Source of the DNA: JAUXFS01 sp963772635
GTDB lineage: Bacteria; Pseudomonadota; Alphaproteobacteria; Rhodospirillales; Defluviicoccaceae
DNA: 64,000 bases
Reading direction: 5' to 3'
Assembly: GCA_963772635.1 (NCBI GenBank)
Contig: CAVYYK010000057.1
Coordinates: 1 to 64,000 of the forward strand
Shown here: piece by piece, positions 9,397 to 19,588 of the stretch
Position numbering within the stretch: the stretch's first letter is position 1
Layout of the letters: every line of letters begins with the position of its first letter
Notes under the pieces: generated by a model
What the model was told of the DNA's origin: nothing
The model's database searches: none
What the model saw: the letters and a program-made list of their open reading frames with translations, nothing else
Translations under genes and position numbers: made by a program

Positions 9397-12319
9397 CTAC
9401 CGCAGGAACACCCCGTCCGCGCCGATCTTGCCGGGGCCGTTCAGCACGTAGATGCCGGCGGAGTTGCCCTTGACCGGGAAGGTGATGCTGCCGCCGGAGA
9501 CGGTGATCCGGTTGCCGGTGACGGCGTCGGCGTAGGTGCCGTTGCGGATGCCGCCGACGGTCATCGTCCGGTCGCCGCCGATGGCGAGGCCGACCACCGC
9601 GTAGCTCTCGCCGTCGTTGAAATCGCGGACGAACGACATGCCGCTGCCGAACTCGTTGACGTGGCTCATCGCCCCCTTCTGCAGCGCCGGGACCGCGCGG
9701 CGGATCTGGTTGAGCCGCTGGATGTGGCCCCATAGCGGATGGCTCTTGGTCGCCTGGATCATTCCCGGTTCCAGGTGGTCGCCGAAGTAGGCGCGGCCGG
9801 TCTGATCGATGGTCATGTTGGGGCCGTCGATGTCCTGGGGCGCCCCCTTCATGAACTCGATCTCGGCGCCGTAGTACAGGCACGGGATGCCGCGGATGGT
9901 CCACAGGAGGTTGTAGGCGGCGGCGGCCATCCAGGTGTCGCCGTTGAACCGGTATTTGAAGTCGTTGTCCGGTCCGACGTCGTGGTTCTGCAGGAAGGTC
10001 ACCAGCTTGGTGGCGTCGCCATAGATCCAGTCCCAGCCGAGAACGCCGCCGATGCCACCGTAGTTGCCGCGGCTGAGGTTGTCGCGGAAGGTGGAGAACA
10101 GGCCGAAATCGAGCACCGAAAAGCCGGAATCGCCGCCCGAGTTGGGGTCGAACTTGTCGTTGCCGAGGCGGGTGTACCACCACGGGCGGATGTCGGACGG
10201 GCCGTTGTCGTTGCCGAGATTGCCGAGGCCGGTGCCCTTGACCAGGTCCTCGCCGAACACGAACAGGCCGGGCTTGTGCGCCTTCCAGGCGTTGACGTAG
10301 TCGAGCAGGTTGCCCCGCTCGATGTGCTTGACCGTGTCCAGACGGATGGCGTCGACGCCCATGTCGAGATAGTGGAAGATGGCGCCGTTGAGGTAGGCCT
10401 TGACGTTGTCGCGCTCGGTGGCGAGGTCGATGGCGTCGCCGGCAAGGTGCTTCGTCTGCAGCGCAACCGGGTTCTCCCAGTCCCCGCCGGCCATGAACCC
10501 GTTCAGATGGTACCACGCGGGGTCGAGGGTCTGGGCATCGATCCCGAAGAAGCGCCCGGACTTGTATCCGGGCTGCGGCACCGTCGCGCCGGTGTCCGGA
10601 TCGACCAGCGGCACGACGCCCTCCGCATCCGACGTCTGCCGCTCGCGGAACCATGCGGGAGCCACGGGATTGTCGTTGTCCTCGCGGAACGGGCTCTGTG
10701 TAGTCGCCGAGGTTGCCCTGGTAGGGGCCGTTGTCGATCGCCCCGCCGCCGGGCGGGCGGAAATACTTGATCGGCAGGTGGTCGATCCACACCTTGCCGC
10801 GGATGCCGTACTGGCTCGAGTGGTTGATCACCACGTCCTGGACGATCTTCAGCCCGCGCGCGTGCGCCGCGTCGATCAGGTCCTGGTAGGTGGCACCGGG
10901 CGACTCCAGCCTGGGGTCGACCCGGGTGAAGTCGTAGGCGTGATAGCCGTGGTAGTCGAGACCGCTGCGGTTCTCCACCGGCGGGGTGATCCAGATGGCG
11001 GTGAAGCCCAGATCCTTGATGTAGTCGAGCTGTTGGATCAGCCCCTTGAAGTCGCCGCGCCACTGGGGATCGCCGATCTTGATCCGGTCGCGGTTGTAGT
11101 AGTCGTTGCCGGGATCGCCGTTGTAGAACCGGGTGGTCAACAGGAAGTAGATCGTCTCCTCGCGGAAGTCGGTGACCGCCGCCTCGCCGATCCGATAGGC
11201 GAACTGGCCCCGCCCCTCGCGGCCGTCGGCGGCGACCGCCAGCACCCGAAGGTCGAGATCGACGCCGGCACCGGCGTCTTCGGCCGGGATCGCCGTCGCC
11301 GGTATACGTGGGCGACGCCGGTGGTCGGCTCGGAGCCGTCGGTGGTGTAGTGGACGGCCACGTCCTGCCCGTCGGCGTTGGCGACGGCGAGGGTGACGCT
11401 TTGCGGGTTCGGGTAGGTTCCCGCCGGCGGCGATGCGCCGACAGAAAGCGGCGGCCCGGCGCAGGCACCGCCCCGCACCGGGTCCAGCTTGGTCGCGGTG
11501 ACCCCTTTGGTCGCACGGTCGAAGGTGATCTCGTAGGTGAAGCAGTCGTCGACCCGGACGTCCTCGGCCGGATAGTTCTCCTGCCAGTTGCCGAAGTGGT
11601 CGACCTTGAACCGGGGCGCCGGATCCTCGCCGGCGAAGGCGACGGTCAGCCGGAACGCATCGGAACTCGGCACCGGCGTCATCGCCGTCGTCTGCCAGCC
11701 GTTGGCGGTGCCGCGGAAGAACCAGGTATCCGTCGTCTCGGCGCCGCAGCCGTCGCCGGCGGCCACCGTCGAGATCGCGCGGGTCGCGGCGTCGAAGGTG
11801 ATCCGGTGGGCGCCGTCGCCGACCCGCCGATCCTCGGCCGGGTAGCTCTCCCGCCAGTCGCCGAAATGGTCGATCTTGAACCGCGGATCCGGCACGTCCG
11901 CGAACGTCTGGCAGGTGGTGAATTGATTGCCGTCGCCGACCCGGTCCATGGCGGTGACGCCCCAGCCGTTGGCGGTGCCGCGGAAATACCAGGTCTCCTC
12001 GGGAACCGGCGCCAGGCAGTCGGCGACCGGCGTCACCGAGACTTGGTGGGTGCGCAATATCGATAGCGATCCGGTAGCTGCCGTCGCCGAGCCTGACATC
12101 CTCGGGCGGGTAGCTCTCCTGCCAGTCGCCGTGCCGGTCGATCTTGAACCGCGGATCGGGCTTGCCGACGAAGGTCTGGCAGGTCTCCACCGCCCCGCCG
12201 GCGGTCGCCGCCATCGCCGTCGTCCCCCAGTCGTTCGGCGTACCGCGAAAAAACCAGTCGGCATTCGCCGGCGCCGCCGCCAACACCACCAGCGCCGCCC
12301 ACATCATCAACCGCGTCAT
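9397..12319 (-). CDS. Secreted GH13 alpha-amylase with three repeated N-terminal modules
   Basis: Exported alpha-glucan hydrolase. The ATG at 12319 (MTRLMMWAALVVLAAA, good signal peptide ending PANA-DW) is preferred over 12337 because GAGGGGG lies just before it. Three modules of about 80-90 residues follow. Each begins W-F/Y-FRGTxNxWxxTAM and contains DPRFKIDxxGDWxESYPxED; they are probably carbohydrate-binding modules. Then comes a chitobiase/Fn3-like segment with YTTDGSEPTTG. The catalytic barrel carries all four GH13 regions: DVVINH, GVDAIRLDTVKH (nucleophile Asp), FVFGEDL (acid Glu) and FLQNHD. A C-terminal beta domain closes the protein. The frame shifts near 12055, 11305 and 10690; the first and last read as one extra base, the middle as one missing. 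Total length is about 970 residues. No neighbour shares its transcription direction closely enough to be an operon partner. Confidence 0.9.
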
Positions 12320-12339
12320 CTCGCCCCCTCGCTTCATCT

Positions 12340-12768
12340 GCTTGCCTGACTTTCAGCTTAACCCAAAGAGGGGCATTTTACAAGGACACTTTCCTATTAT
12401 AGGACCATAAATGGAACATTATCCTACTTTCGCCAACCAGGGATCCTGTGCACGACCCATCCCTATGGCTCGTCTCGCATGTCGCGGCGGAGCCGAAACT
12501 TCACCAGGTGGCTGGCCTTGCGTCCGCCGCATGCGCCATGAACCGTGCGCTGCGGCGGTGACGAACCCGGGGAGTGAGTCCATTCGAGAGGAGGCTCTCG
12601 GAACTGGAGAATGACCCCCATCTGTGATATCATTTGGGGCAGCCGGAGGGGGGAGTTCCAGGAGAAGATTGAGACTACAGTCGCGTTCAGGTCTCCAGTC
12701 GGACGACCTTCCCGAGGTTATTCGCGATCCTTTAGTGGCAACATCATGAGGTAGGGGGAGGACGGGCC
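12340..12768. other. Intergenic region between amylase and hcp
   Basis: 429 bases without a convincing gene. Near the amylase side an AT-rich patch holds a CCTATTATAGG dyad (12393-12403), which could belong to a promoter for either gene. Near hcp a purine-rich GGGGGAGG serves as ribosome site. I found no clear FNR, NsrR or NorR site. Confidence 0.5.
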
Positions 12769-14061
12769 ATGTTCTGCAATCAGTGCGAACAGACCTATGA
12801 AGGTACCGGTTGTGTCGACAGTCCCGGTGTGTGCGGAAAAAGCGAAGACGTCCAATCGCTGCAGGAAATCCTGCTTTACGGACTCAAGGGCATGGCGGCG
12901 TATGCCCATCACGCCCGGCGTCTGGGAAAGACGGACGAGCAGGTTTCGGCGTTTATCGAGGAAGCGCTTTTCGCAACGATGACGAATGTCAACTTCGACG
13001 TTCCGACGTTGATCGATCTCTGCATGGAGTGTGGCAAGCACAATCTCCGCGTCATGGAGATGCTGGACAACGCCCATGTGGAGACGTTCGGCCAACCGTC
13101 TCCGGCCGTGGTCAAGGAGGGCACTCAGGCCGGACCCGGCATCCTGATCACCGGTCATGATCTTCTCGATCTTTGGACCCTGTTGAGGCAATGCGAGGGA
13201 ACCGAGGTAAAGGTCTACACCCACGGCGAAATGCTCCCGGCCCACATGTATCCCAAGCTCAGGGAGCATCCCAATCTGGCCGGACATTTCGGCACCGCCT
13301 GGCAAAAGCAGAAGATGGAGTTCGACAGGTTCTTCGGTCCGATCGTCGCGACGACGAATTGCGTTCTGATACCGAAGGACAGTTACGCCGGGCGCCTGTT
13401 CACCACCCGCGCCACGGCCGTGCCGGGTGGCAACAGGTTGGTCGATGACGATTTCTCGAAAGTGATCGAGATGGCCAGGCAATGTCGGCCTCTCGGCGAC
13501 TTTCAAGTCAAGGAGTCGACGATCGGCTTTCATCGAACCGTGCTTCTCGACAACGCGCCGACGATCGTCAACGCGGTCAAGGCCGGTCAGATCTCGCACT
13601 TCTTCCTCATCGGCGGGTGCGATGGCTCGGAGTTCGAACGCAACTACTTCTCCGAATATGCGGCCAATACGCCCGCGGATTCGTTCGTGCTTACGCTCGG
13701 GTGCGGCAAGTACCGTATCCGCGATCATGATTTCGGCAGCCACCTGGGCTTGCCGCGGTTGATGGACATGGGCCAGTGCAACGACGCCTACGGAGCCATC
13801 CAGGTGGCGGTCGCGTTGGCCAACGCCTTCGAATGCGATGTCAACGACCTCCCGTTGACCTTGGTGGTCAGCTGGTTCGAGCAAAAAGCCGTGGCGGTGC
13901 TGTTGACCCTGCTCCATCTGGGGATCAAAGGCATCAGTCTGGGACCGAACCCGCCGGCGTTCGTTACGCCGAACGTTTTCAAAACATTGCAGGACGGCTT
14001 CGATCTCAAGCTCGTCGGCAATGATCCGCTGGCGGACCTCAGCCGAGCGATGGCTCACTGA
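12769..14061 (+). CDS. hcp: Hybrid cluster protein (Hcp, hydroxylamine/NO reductase family), short form
   Basis: Iron-sulfur enzyme that reduces hydroxylamine in vitro and is linked to nitric oxide detoxification and S-nitrosylation in cells. The N-terminal cluster cysteines are visible: C3 and C6 in MFCNQCEQ, C15 and C22 (CX2C, X8, CX6C). Hybrid-cluster ligands appear later in CMECGKHN, in GGCDGSEF and in LTLGCGKYR. At 430 residues it lacks about 120 residues relative to the E. coli enzyme (550). This matches the short class, in which the segment after the N-terminal cluster is missing. The usual reductase partner Hcr is not next to it. The ATG follows GGGGGAGGACGGGCC. It converges on the TRAP binding protein gene downstream. 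Confidence 0.95.
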   Translation: MFCNQCEQTYEGTGCVDSPGVCGKSEDVQSLQEILLYGLKGMAAYAHHARRLGKTDEQVSAFIEEALFATMTNVNFDVPTLIDLCMECGKHNLRVMEMLDNAHVETFGQPSPAVVKEGTQAGPGILITGHDLLDLWTLLRQCEGTEVKVYTHGEMLPAHMYPKLREHPNLAGHFGTAWQKQKMEFDRFFGPIVATTNCVLIPKDSYAGRLFTTRATAVPGGNRLVDDDFSKVIEMARQCRPLGDFQVKESTIGFHRTVLLDNAPTIVNAVKAGQISHFFLIGGCDGSEFERNYFSEYAANTPADSFVLTLGCGKYRIRDHDFGSHLGLPRLMDMGQCNDAYGAIQVAVALANAFECDVNDLPLTLVVSWFEQKAVAVLLTLLHLGIKGISLGPNPPAFVTPNVFKTLQDGFDLKLVGNDPLADLSRAMAH

Positions 14062-14204
14062 AGCCAGGAAATCGTTGTGACTTTTTATTGGTGATCAGGG
14101 AGTTGTGGTTCGTAGCTAATCCCGTGTGAGAAGACGGGCGGCGGTCGCAGGAGTTGGCCGGCCGATCGGCATTGGTCGCCGCCGACTTGCCGACCGCCGC
14201 AGGA

Positions 14205-15336
14205 CTAGAACGAGCACGCCGGCGCGGGTGACGGCTTCGGCTCACCGGCTCCCGCGGCAACCTCGAATCCTTCCTCACGGACCGCCGCCCGTGCTGCCGC
14301 CAGCACCTCGTTCGGGATTTCCGTCGCAAACCGTTTCGCCACCGGACACAGGGCCTCGCGCCACGACGCCAACTCGGCGCCGGAGGGCGTCAAGATCTCG
14401 ACGCCCTCCGTCTCCATGATCTCGCGGCGGCTGGCGCTTGCATCCTCGCGGGCCAGTTCGTTGACGTCCGCGGTCGTTCTGGCGAGGATGTCCTGGAGGA
14501 CGGACCTTACGTCCGCCGGCAACCCGTCCCAGAATTCGGCGTTGGTGATCACCATATAGCCGAGAAAACTGTGGTTGAGCTCGGTGAAGTATTTTTGGAA
14601 GCGTTGGACGCCGCGCGAACGGATGTTGGACCAAGCGTTTTCCTGGCCGTCCACGTACCCGTTGCGAATCGCGTCGATCAGAACTGCGCGAAGCGGCTAG
14701 CCGTTGCGGGATCGCGCCCAGCTGGCTGTACTGCTCGAAGAAGACCTGCGAATTCTCGATGCGAATCTGGAGACCCTTGGCGTCCTCGGGTACCCTGAGC
14801 GGCCGATTGGCCGAGATCACCCGCACCCCATTGTCCCAGTAGGCCAAGCCCGTGATACCGATGGACCGCAGGCTGGCGAGAAGCTCTTGTCCGGTTGCGC
14901 TCTGCTGGAAGCGGTGGACGGCGTCTACGTCGGGAAAGATCATCGGCAGATCGAACACTCGCAGCGAACTGGCGTAGCTCGTGAGCTTGGAAAGGGACGG
15001 CGCGGCCATCTCGATATCGCCGAACAACAACGCCGGAACCACTTCGTCGTCGTTGAACTTTTGCGATTGCGGATAGATCTCGACCTTTACCCGCCCCGGC
15101 AAAGCCTCCTCGACCCTTTGCTTGAACAGGGTCGCCCCCATGCCTTTCGGTGTGTCTTCGCCGACCACATGGGAAAACCGAATCACGATGCGGTCGTCCG
15201 TCTCTTCCGCGCCGACGGCGATCGGCGCGACGCACATACAGAAAACCACGATACCGCACCGCGCCACCAGCGTACCCAAGCGTCGGCGCCGATCGGTCGC
15301 ATGGTTCGCGTTTCTTGAACTGAACAAATTCCGCAT
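14205..15336 (-). CDS. TRAP transporter solute-binding protein (DctP family), orphan, one frameshift
   Basis: Periplasmic receptor for an organic acid-type ligand. The start ATG at 15336 is preceded by GGAGGGGAGC. A long n-region and hydrophobic core (CGIVVFCMCVAPIAVGA) form the signal peptide. The mature part shows the DctP hallmarks IVIRFSHVVGEDTPKGMGA, the GDIEMAAPSLSKL stretch, and the DNGVRVISANRPLRVPED motif. The frame shifts near 14690 by one extra base (SRS/LIDAIRNGYVDGQENAW) and continues to the stop at 14205, ending in a low-complexity Pro/Ser tail. No DctQ or DctM gene is adjacent. The complete TRAP set at 55.2-58.1 kb has its own binding protein, so this one is either an orphan or serves permeases elsewhere. 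Confidence 0.88.
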
Positions 15337-15516
15337 GCTCCCCTCCGAATTCGGCCCCCCCCGGAGCCACGACATGTTCTTGGATATCATACGCCCGTCG
15401 CAGTTACAGATACAATACCGATGGTGCATCGTGCTCGGCGGGTCCGGGCGCCAGTATGGAAATGGCCGGCGCCGCGGTGTAGGCTCCCGCAACAAACCCA
15501 ATGACGGGAGGATGCG

Positions 15517-16116
15517 ATGAGGGTTCTGGTGGTCGGGGCTTCGGGGACGATCGGGCGGGCGGTGGTCGCGGAATTGCGGGAGCGTCACGAGATCGTCGCC
15601 GCCGGGCGAGAGTCGGGCGACGTACGGGTGGATATCACCGACAAAGCGTCGATCCGGGCGGCGTTCGAGGCCGCCGGGACGATCGAGGCGGTGGTATCGG
15701 CCGCGGGCAAGGTCAAGTTCGCGCCGTTCGCCGAGATGACGGAGGCCGACTACCGGATCGGCCTCGCGGACAAGCTGATGGGACAGGTCAACCTGGTTCT
15801 TATCGGGCGCGAGTTCATCGCCGACGGCGGATCGTTCACCCTGACCACCGGGGTGCTCGACAGCGATCCGATCCGCATGGGCACCTCGGCGTCGATGGTC
15901 AACGGCGCGGTCAACGCCTTCGTCGTGGCGGCGGCGATCGAAATGCCGCGGGGTTTGCGGATCAACGCCGTCAGTCCCGGCGTCATCACCGAAGCGATGC
16001 CCGACTACGCCCCGTTCTTCCGCGGCTTCGAGCCGGTGCCGGCGGCCCGCGCCGCCCTCGCCTACGCCAAGAGCGTCGAAGGCGCGCAAACCGGTCAAGT
16101 CTACCGTGTTCTGTAG
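15517..16116 (+). CDS. Atypical short-chain dehydrogenase/reductase
   Basis: 199 residues, short for the family (usually about 250). The NAD(P)-binding loop GASGTIGRAVV is at residues 7-17. SDR landmarks AAGKVKF (NAG-like) and INAVSPGVI (the PG motif after the active site) are present. The expected catalytic Tyr-X3-Lys is not seen: after TTGVLDSDP the aligned stretch reads SASMVNGAVNAFV, with Met and Asn where Tyr and Lys should be. This variant belongs to a known divergent SDR subgroup, so activity may use other residues or be absent. The ATG follows GGGAGGATGCG. It stands alone between a divergent TRAP gene and the GH57 gene. Substrate unknown. Confidence 0.85.
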   Translation: MRVLVVGASGTIGRAVVAELRERHEIVAAGRESGDVRVDITDKASIRAAFEAAGTIEAVVSAAGKVKFAPFAEMTEADYRIGLADKLMGQVNLVLIGREFIADGGSFTLTTGVLDSDPIRMGTSASMVNGAVNAFVVAAAIEMPRGLRINAVSPGVITEAMPDYAPFFRGFEPVPAARAALAYAKSVEGAQTGQVYRVL

Positions 16117-16306
16117 GGCTTCCGGGTGGTTCTGCGATCATCGGTAGCAGAACCGTCGGCATTATCGCCTTGCGCCGCGACCTCTGCCCTGCTTGAATCC
16201 GCGCGCATCAGGCGGCCTCTTGCGCGACCGACCGCTGCATGACTTAGGCGCCGCTTGCTCGCCAATTTTTTCACCATCCCCTTCATTGAAACGGAACCGA
16301 GGTCCC

Positions 16307-17770
16307 ATGACTGCCCTACCCGAATACGTCAACGGCACGCCCAACATCGCCGGCTCGGAAAAGGAGATCGACAAGGCGATCCGCGCCGCCGCCAAGAAGC
16401 CGGTGTTCAAGCCCGACAGCACCATCGACTTCGGCCGGATCAAGTCGGCGTTCGCCATTGCGCTGCACATGCACCAGCCGCTGATCCCGGCCGGCGGCGG
16501 CGACCTGCGCACCGCCGAGGTCATCTCCAACCTCAAGGACATGTGGGACCACCAGGGCATCGGCGACAACCACAACGCCCCGGTGTTCGCCTGGTGCTAC
16601 AAGCGGATCGGCGAGTTCATCCCGCAGCTGATCGGCGAGGGCAAGCAGCCCCGGGCGATGCTCGAGTACTCGGGCACCCTGCTCCACGGGCTGCGCCATA
16701 TGGGCCAGAACGACGTCCTCGACGCGCTCAAGACGATCACCTGCGACCCCCGCTACCGGCACGCGGTCGAGTGGCTGGGCTGCCCGTGGGGCCACGCGGT
16801 GGCGCCGTCGACCCCGGTCCAGGATTTCCGCCTCCACGTCAAGGCGTTCCAGCATTACTTCGCCGCCATGTTCGGCCTCGAGGCGATGGCGCGGATGCGC
16901 GGCTTCTCGCCCTCCGAGATGGCGCTGCCCAACCACCCCGACGTCGCCTACGAGTTCGTCAAGACTCTCAGGGATTGCGGCTTCACCTGGGTGCTGGTCC
17001 AGGAGCATACGGTCGAGCAGCCGGAGAACGGTTGGGGGCCGGAGAAGAAGCACCTGCCCCACCGGCTGGTGTGCAGCAACGCCGAGGGCGAGACCGCCGA
17101 GATCATCGCCATCGTCAAGACCCAGGGCTCCGACACCAAGCTCGTCGCCCAGATGCAGCCGTACTACGAGGCCAAGGGGCTGGACCGCTGGGAGCTCGCC
17201 GGCAAGAAGGTGCCGCCGCTGGTCACCCAGATCGCCGACGGCGAGAACGGCGGGGTGATGATGAACGAGTTCCCCGGCATGTTCATGCAGGTGGTGAACG
17301 AGTGCTCGGGCTCGGAAACGCCGATCATGAACGCCACCGAGTACCTGGAGCACCTCGCCGACCTCGGCATCAAGGACAGCGATTTCCCGGTGGTACAGCC
17401 GCTGTTCCAGAAGAAGATCTGGGACAAGATGAAGCCCGGCGACGGCCCGGAGAAGCTCGCCAAGGTGATCGAGGAATGCAAGAAGGAGGATCACCAGTTC
17501 CACATGGACGGCGGCAGCTGGACCAACAACCTCTCCTGGGTCCAGGGCTACGACAACGTGCTCGGACCGATGGAGAAGATGAGCGCGGCGTTCAACGAAA
17601 AGGTGCTGGCGAAGAAGGCCAAGACCGACGAGGACCGTTACCGCAAGGCGCTGTTCCACCTGCTCTCCGCGGAGACCAGCTGTTACCGCTACTGGGGTCA
17701 GGGGGTGTGGACCGACTATGGCCGCGAGCTCTGCCGCCGCGCCGAGGAGATCGTCGCCAACGAATATTGA
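16307..17770 (+). CDS. Glycoside hydrolase family 57 protein
   Basis: 487-residue cytoplasmic alpha-glucan-active enzyme of family GH57 (amylase, glucanotransferase or branching-type activities; which one is not readable). The first GH57 region is FAIALHMHQPLIPAGG. The nucleophile region is probably RGFSPSEMALPNHP, followed by GFTWVLVQEHTVE. A later region with GGSWTNNLSWVQGYDNV and HLLSAETSCYRYWGQG is typical of the C-terminal helical domain. No signal peptide. The ATG at 16307 is chosen because the conserved reading begins just after it; the ribosome site is weak (CCGAGGTCCC). The gene is 125 bases upstream of opgG. Together with glgB, glgX and malQ ten kilobases away it fits an internal glucan metabolism role. 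Confidence 0.9.
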   Translation: MTALPEYVNGTPNIAGSEKEIDKAIRAAAKKPVFKPDSTIDFGRIKSAFAIALHMHQPLIPAGGGDLRTAEVISNLKDMWDHQGIGDNHNAPVFAWCYKRIGEFIPQLIGEGKQPRAMLEYSGTLLHGLRHMGQNDVLDALKTITCDPRYRHAVEWLGCPWGHAVAPSTPVQDFRLHVKAFQHYFAAMFGLEAMARMRGFSPSEMALPNHPDVAYEFVKTLRDCGFTWVLVQEHTVEQPENGWGPEKKHLPHRLVCSNAEGETAEIIAIVKTQGSDTKLVAQMQPYYEAKGLDRWELAGKKVPPLVTQIADGENGGVMMNEFPGMFMQVVNECSGSETPIMNATEYLEHLADLGIKDSDFPVVQPLFQKKIWDKMKPGDGPEKLAKVIEECKKEDHQFHMDGGSWTNNLSWVQGYDNVLGPMEKMSAAFNEKVLAKKAKTDEDRYRKALFHLLSAETSCYRYWGQGVWTDYGRELCRRAEEIVANEY

Positions 17771-17895
17771 GCGGTCGTTTGACAGACGCGTGGGGCGAGA
17801 ATAGCGGCGTGCCGCCGTGCAGGGGTTCCGCCGTTGGTGTGCGAAACCGCTTGACAGCGGGGCGGCCAATTGTCGCGGAGGGACGGGAACAGGTC

Positions 17896-19467
17896 ATGCC
17901 AATTCAGGAACGCGGTAGGACGATACGGGCGTTGATCCTCGTTGTCGCGTTCGTCGTGGGGGCGTGGGTTGCTCTGGATGGTCGAGAGCCCGGTGCGCAG
18001 GAGCCCTTCGGTTTCGAGAACGTTGCGAAGCTTGCTCAGGCGCTCGCGGACAAAGCCTTTGAACCACCTGGTCCGCCGCCTCCGGATGCGCTGAAGGATC
18101 TCGGCTACGACGATTATCGAAAGATCCGTTTCCGCCCCGAGATGGCGCTGTGGCGCGACAAGCACTTGTTCGAAATTCAGCTGTTTCACTTGGGCTTTGT
18201 CCATCGATTGCCGGTGCGCATCAATCTGATCCAGGACAATCAGATCGTTCAGGTTCTAATGCGTCCCGAGATGTTCGATTATTCGGATGTGAAGCTTCCC
18301 CAGGACCTCCCGACCGATCTCGGGTTTGCGGGATTCCGTTTGCACTATCCGTTGCATACTCCCGACTACAAGGACGAAGTCGCCGTATTCCTGGGGGCTT
18401 CGTATTTTCGAATTGTGGGGCGCGATCAACGCTTTGGAGCATCGGCGCGCGGACTGGCCATCGACACTGCTCTTCCCGACGGCGAGGAATTCCCGCTGTT
18501 TCGCGAGTTCTGGCTTGTCGAGCCCGGCGAGTATGAAACCGAGATCACCCTTTATGCCCTACTCGATAGTCAGCGGCTTGCCGGAGCCTACGAGTTCCGT
18601 GTCAAACCGGGAACGGAAACGAAGATCGACGTCCGCACGAGAATCTATGTCCGGGAAGAAATCGACAAGCTCGGCGTGGCGCCGCTAACGAGCATGTTCT
18701 ATTTCGGCGAAAACGCCTCGCGGCATTTCGACGACTATCGGCCGGAAGTGCATGACTCCGATGGGCTATTGATACTCAACGGGAAGGGGGAGTGGATTTG
18801 GCGTCCGCTGGTCAACCCCAGTGATGTGCGCGTTTCCGCCTTTGTCGACGATAACCCCCGCGGTTTCGGTCTGATGCAGCGGGATCGGAAGTTTGCCGAT
18901 TATCTCGATCTCGAGGCCGACTACCATGAGCGGCCGAGCCTGTGGGTCGAGCCCGTTGGCGACTGGGGACGAGGAGCGGTCGAACTCGTCGAAATTCCAA
19001 CGGAGGACGAGACAAACGACAACATCGTCGCTTTCTGGGTCCCCGACCCGAAAATCAAGAAGAACGACGTGTTGGATTTTTCATACCGCTTGTCCGCTGA
19101 ACTCGCCAATCCCTATCACCCACCCTTGGGACGGGCCGTTCGCACTCGGATCGGCTCTCCCGAAGTCCCGGGCAGTCCGGACAAGTTTTCCAAGGACACG
19201 CGCCTGTTCGTCGTCGATTTCGAAGGTGGCGATCTTCATCGATTATCGCCGCAGCAGCCGGTGCGCGCGGAGATCGTGACTTCCGCGGGGCGAACGCTGG
19301 ACAGCATCGTCGTGAGCCACGAGGAAAACGGAGAACGCCGGGTGGCCTTCCGGCTCGACCCGGAGGGTGCGGACGCCGTAGATGTTTCACTGTCCCTATC
19401 CCTACGAGGCCGTCCACTGACGGAGAAATGGACTTACCTGTGGACTCCGTCGCTGAAAGATAGATAG
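17896..19467 (+). CDS. opgG: Periplasmic glucan biosynthesis protein G (OpgG/MdoG)
   Basis: Periplasmic protein required to make osmoregulated periplasmic glucans, thought to help branch or release the linear glucan made by OpgH. 523 residues, the usual size. After a signal peptide (IRALILVVAFVVGAWVALDG) come FGFENVAKLAQALADKAF and LGYDDYRKIRFRPEMALW, both family landmarks. Later come FEIQLFHLGFVHRLPVRI, LPDGEEFPLFREFWL, LTSMFYFGENASRHFDDYRPEVHDSDGL (core of the family fold) and GEWIWRPLVNP. The gene is followed 121 bases later by opgH in the same direction, the standard arrangement. The start at 17896 follows GGAGGGACGGGAACAGGTC. Confidence 0.95.
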   Translation: MPIQERGRTIRALILVVAFVVGAWVALDGREPGAQEPFGFENVAKLAQALADKAFEPPGPPPPDALKDLGYDDYRKIRFRPEMALWRDKHLFEIQLFHLGFVHRLPVRINLIQDNQIVQVLMRPEMFDYSDVKLPQDLPTDLGFAGFRLHYPLHTPDYKDEVAVFLGASYFRIVGRDQRFGASARGLAIDTALPDGEEFPLFREFWLVEPGEYETEITLYALLDSQRLAGAYEFRVKPGTETKIDVRTRIYVREEIDKLGVAPLTSMFYFGENASRHFDDYRPEVHDSDGLLILNGKGEWIWRPLVNPSDVRVSAFVDDNPRGFGLMQRDRKFADYLDLEADYHERPSLWVEPVGDWGRGAVELVEIPTEDETNDNIVAFWVPDPKIKKNDVLDFSYRLSAELANPYHPPLGRAVRTRIGSPEVPGSPDKFSKDTRLFVVDFEGGDLHRLSPQQPVRAEIVTSAGRTLDSIVVSHEENGERRVAFRLDPEGADAVDVSLSLSLRGRPLTEKWTYLWTPSLKDR

Positions 19468-19588
19468 CTCCGAACCTCTTGCTCTGCTATCGTCTCGCGA
19501 CTCTGCACATCTCGCGGGAACCAACCGCTCGCCACCGCGTTAAGACGGATAGGCGGGAATAAGAAAAGTACCGGAAGAGGATGAGGAG

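Noticed and set aside
12411..12614. 67-codon open frame before hcp
   Set aside because: Cys/Arg/Pro-rich composition, no ribosome site and no recognisable similarity.
16255..19467. A 1,070-codon open frame that would fuse a GH57-region product to OpgG
   Set aside because: Its first half is an off-frame reading of the GH57 gene, rich in Arg/Pro/Ala. Only the part from 17896 is a real protein (OpgG).
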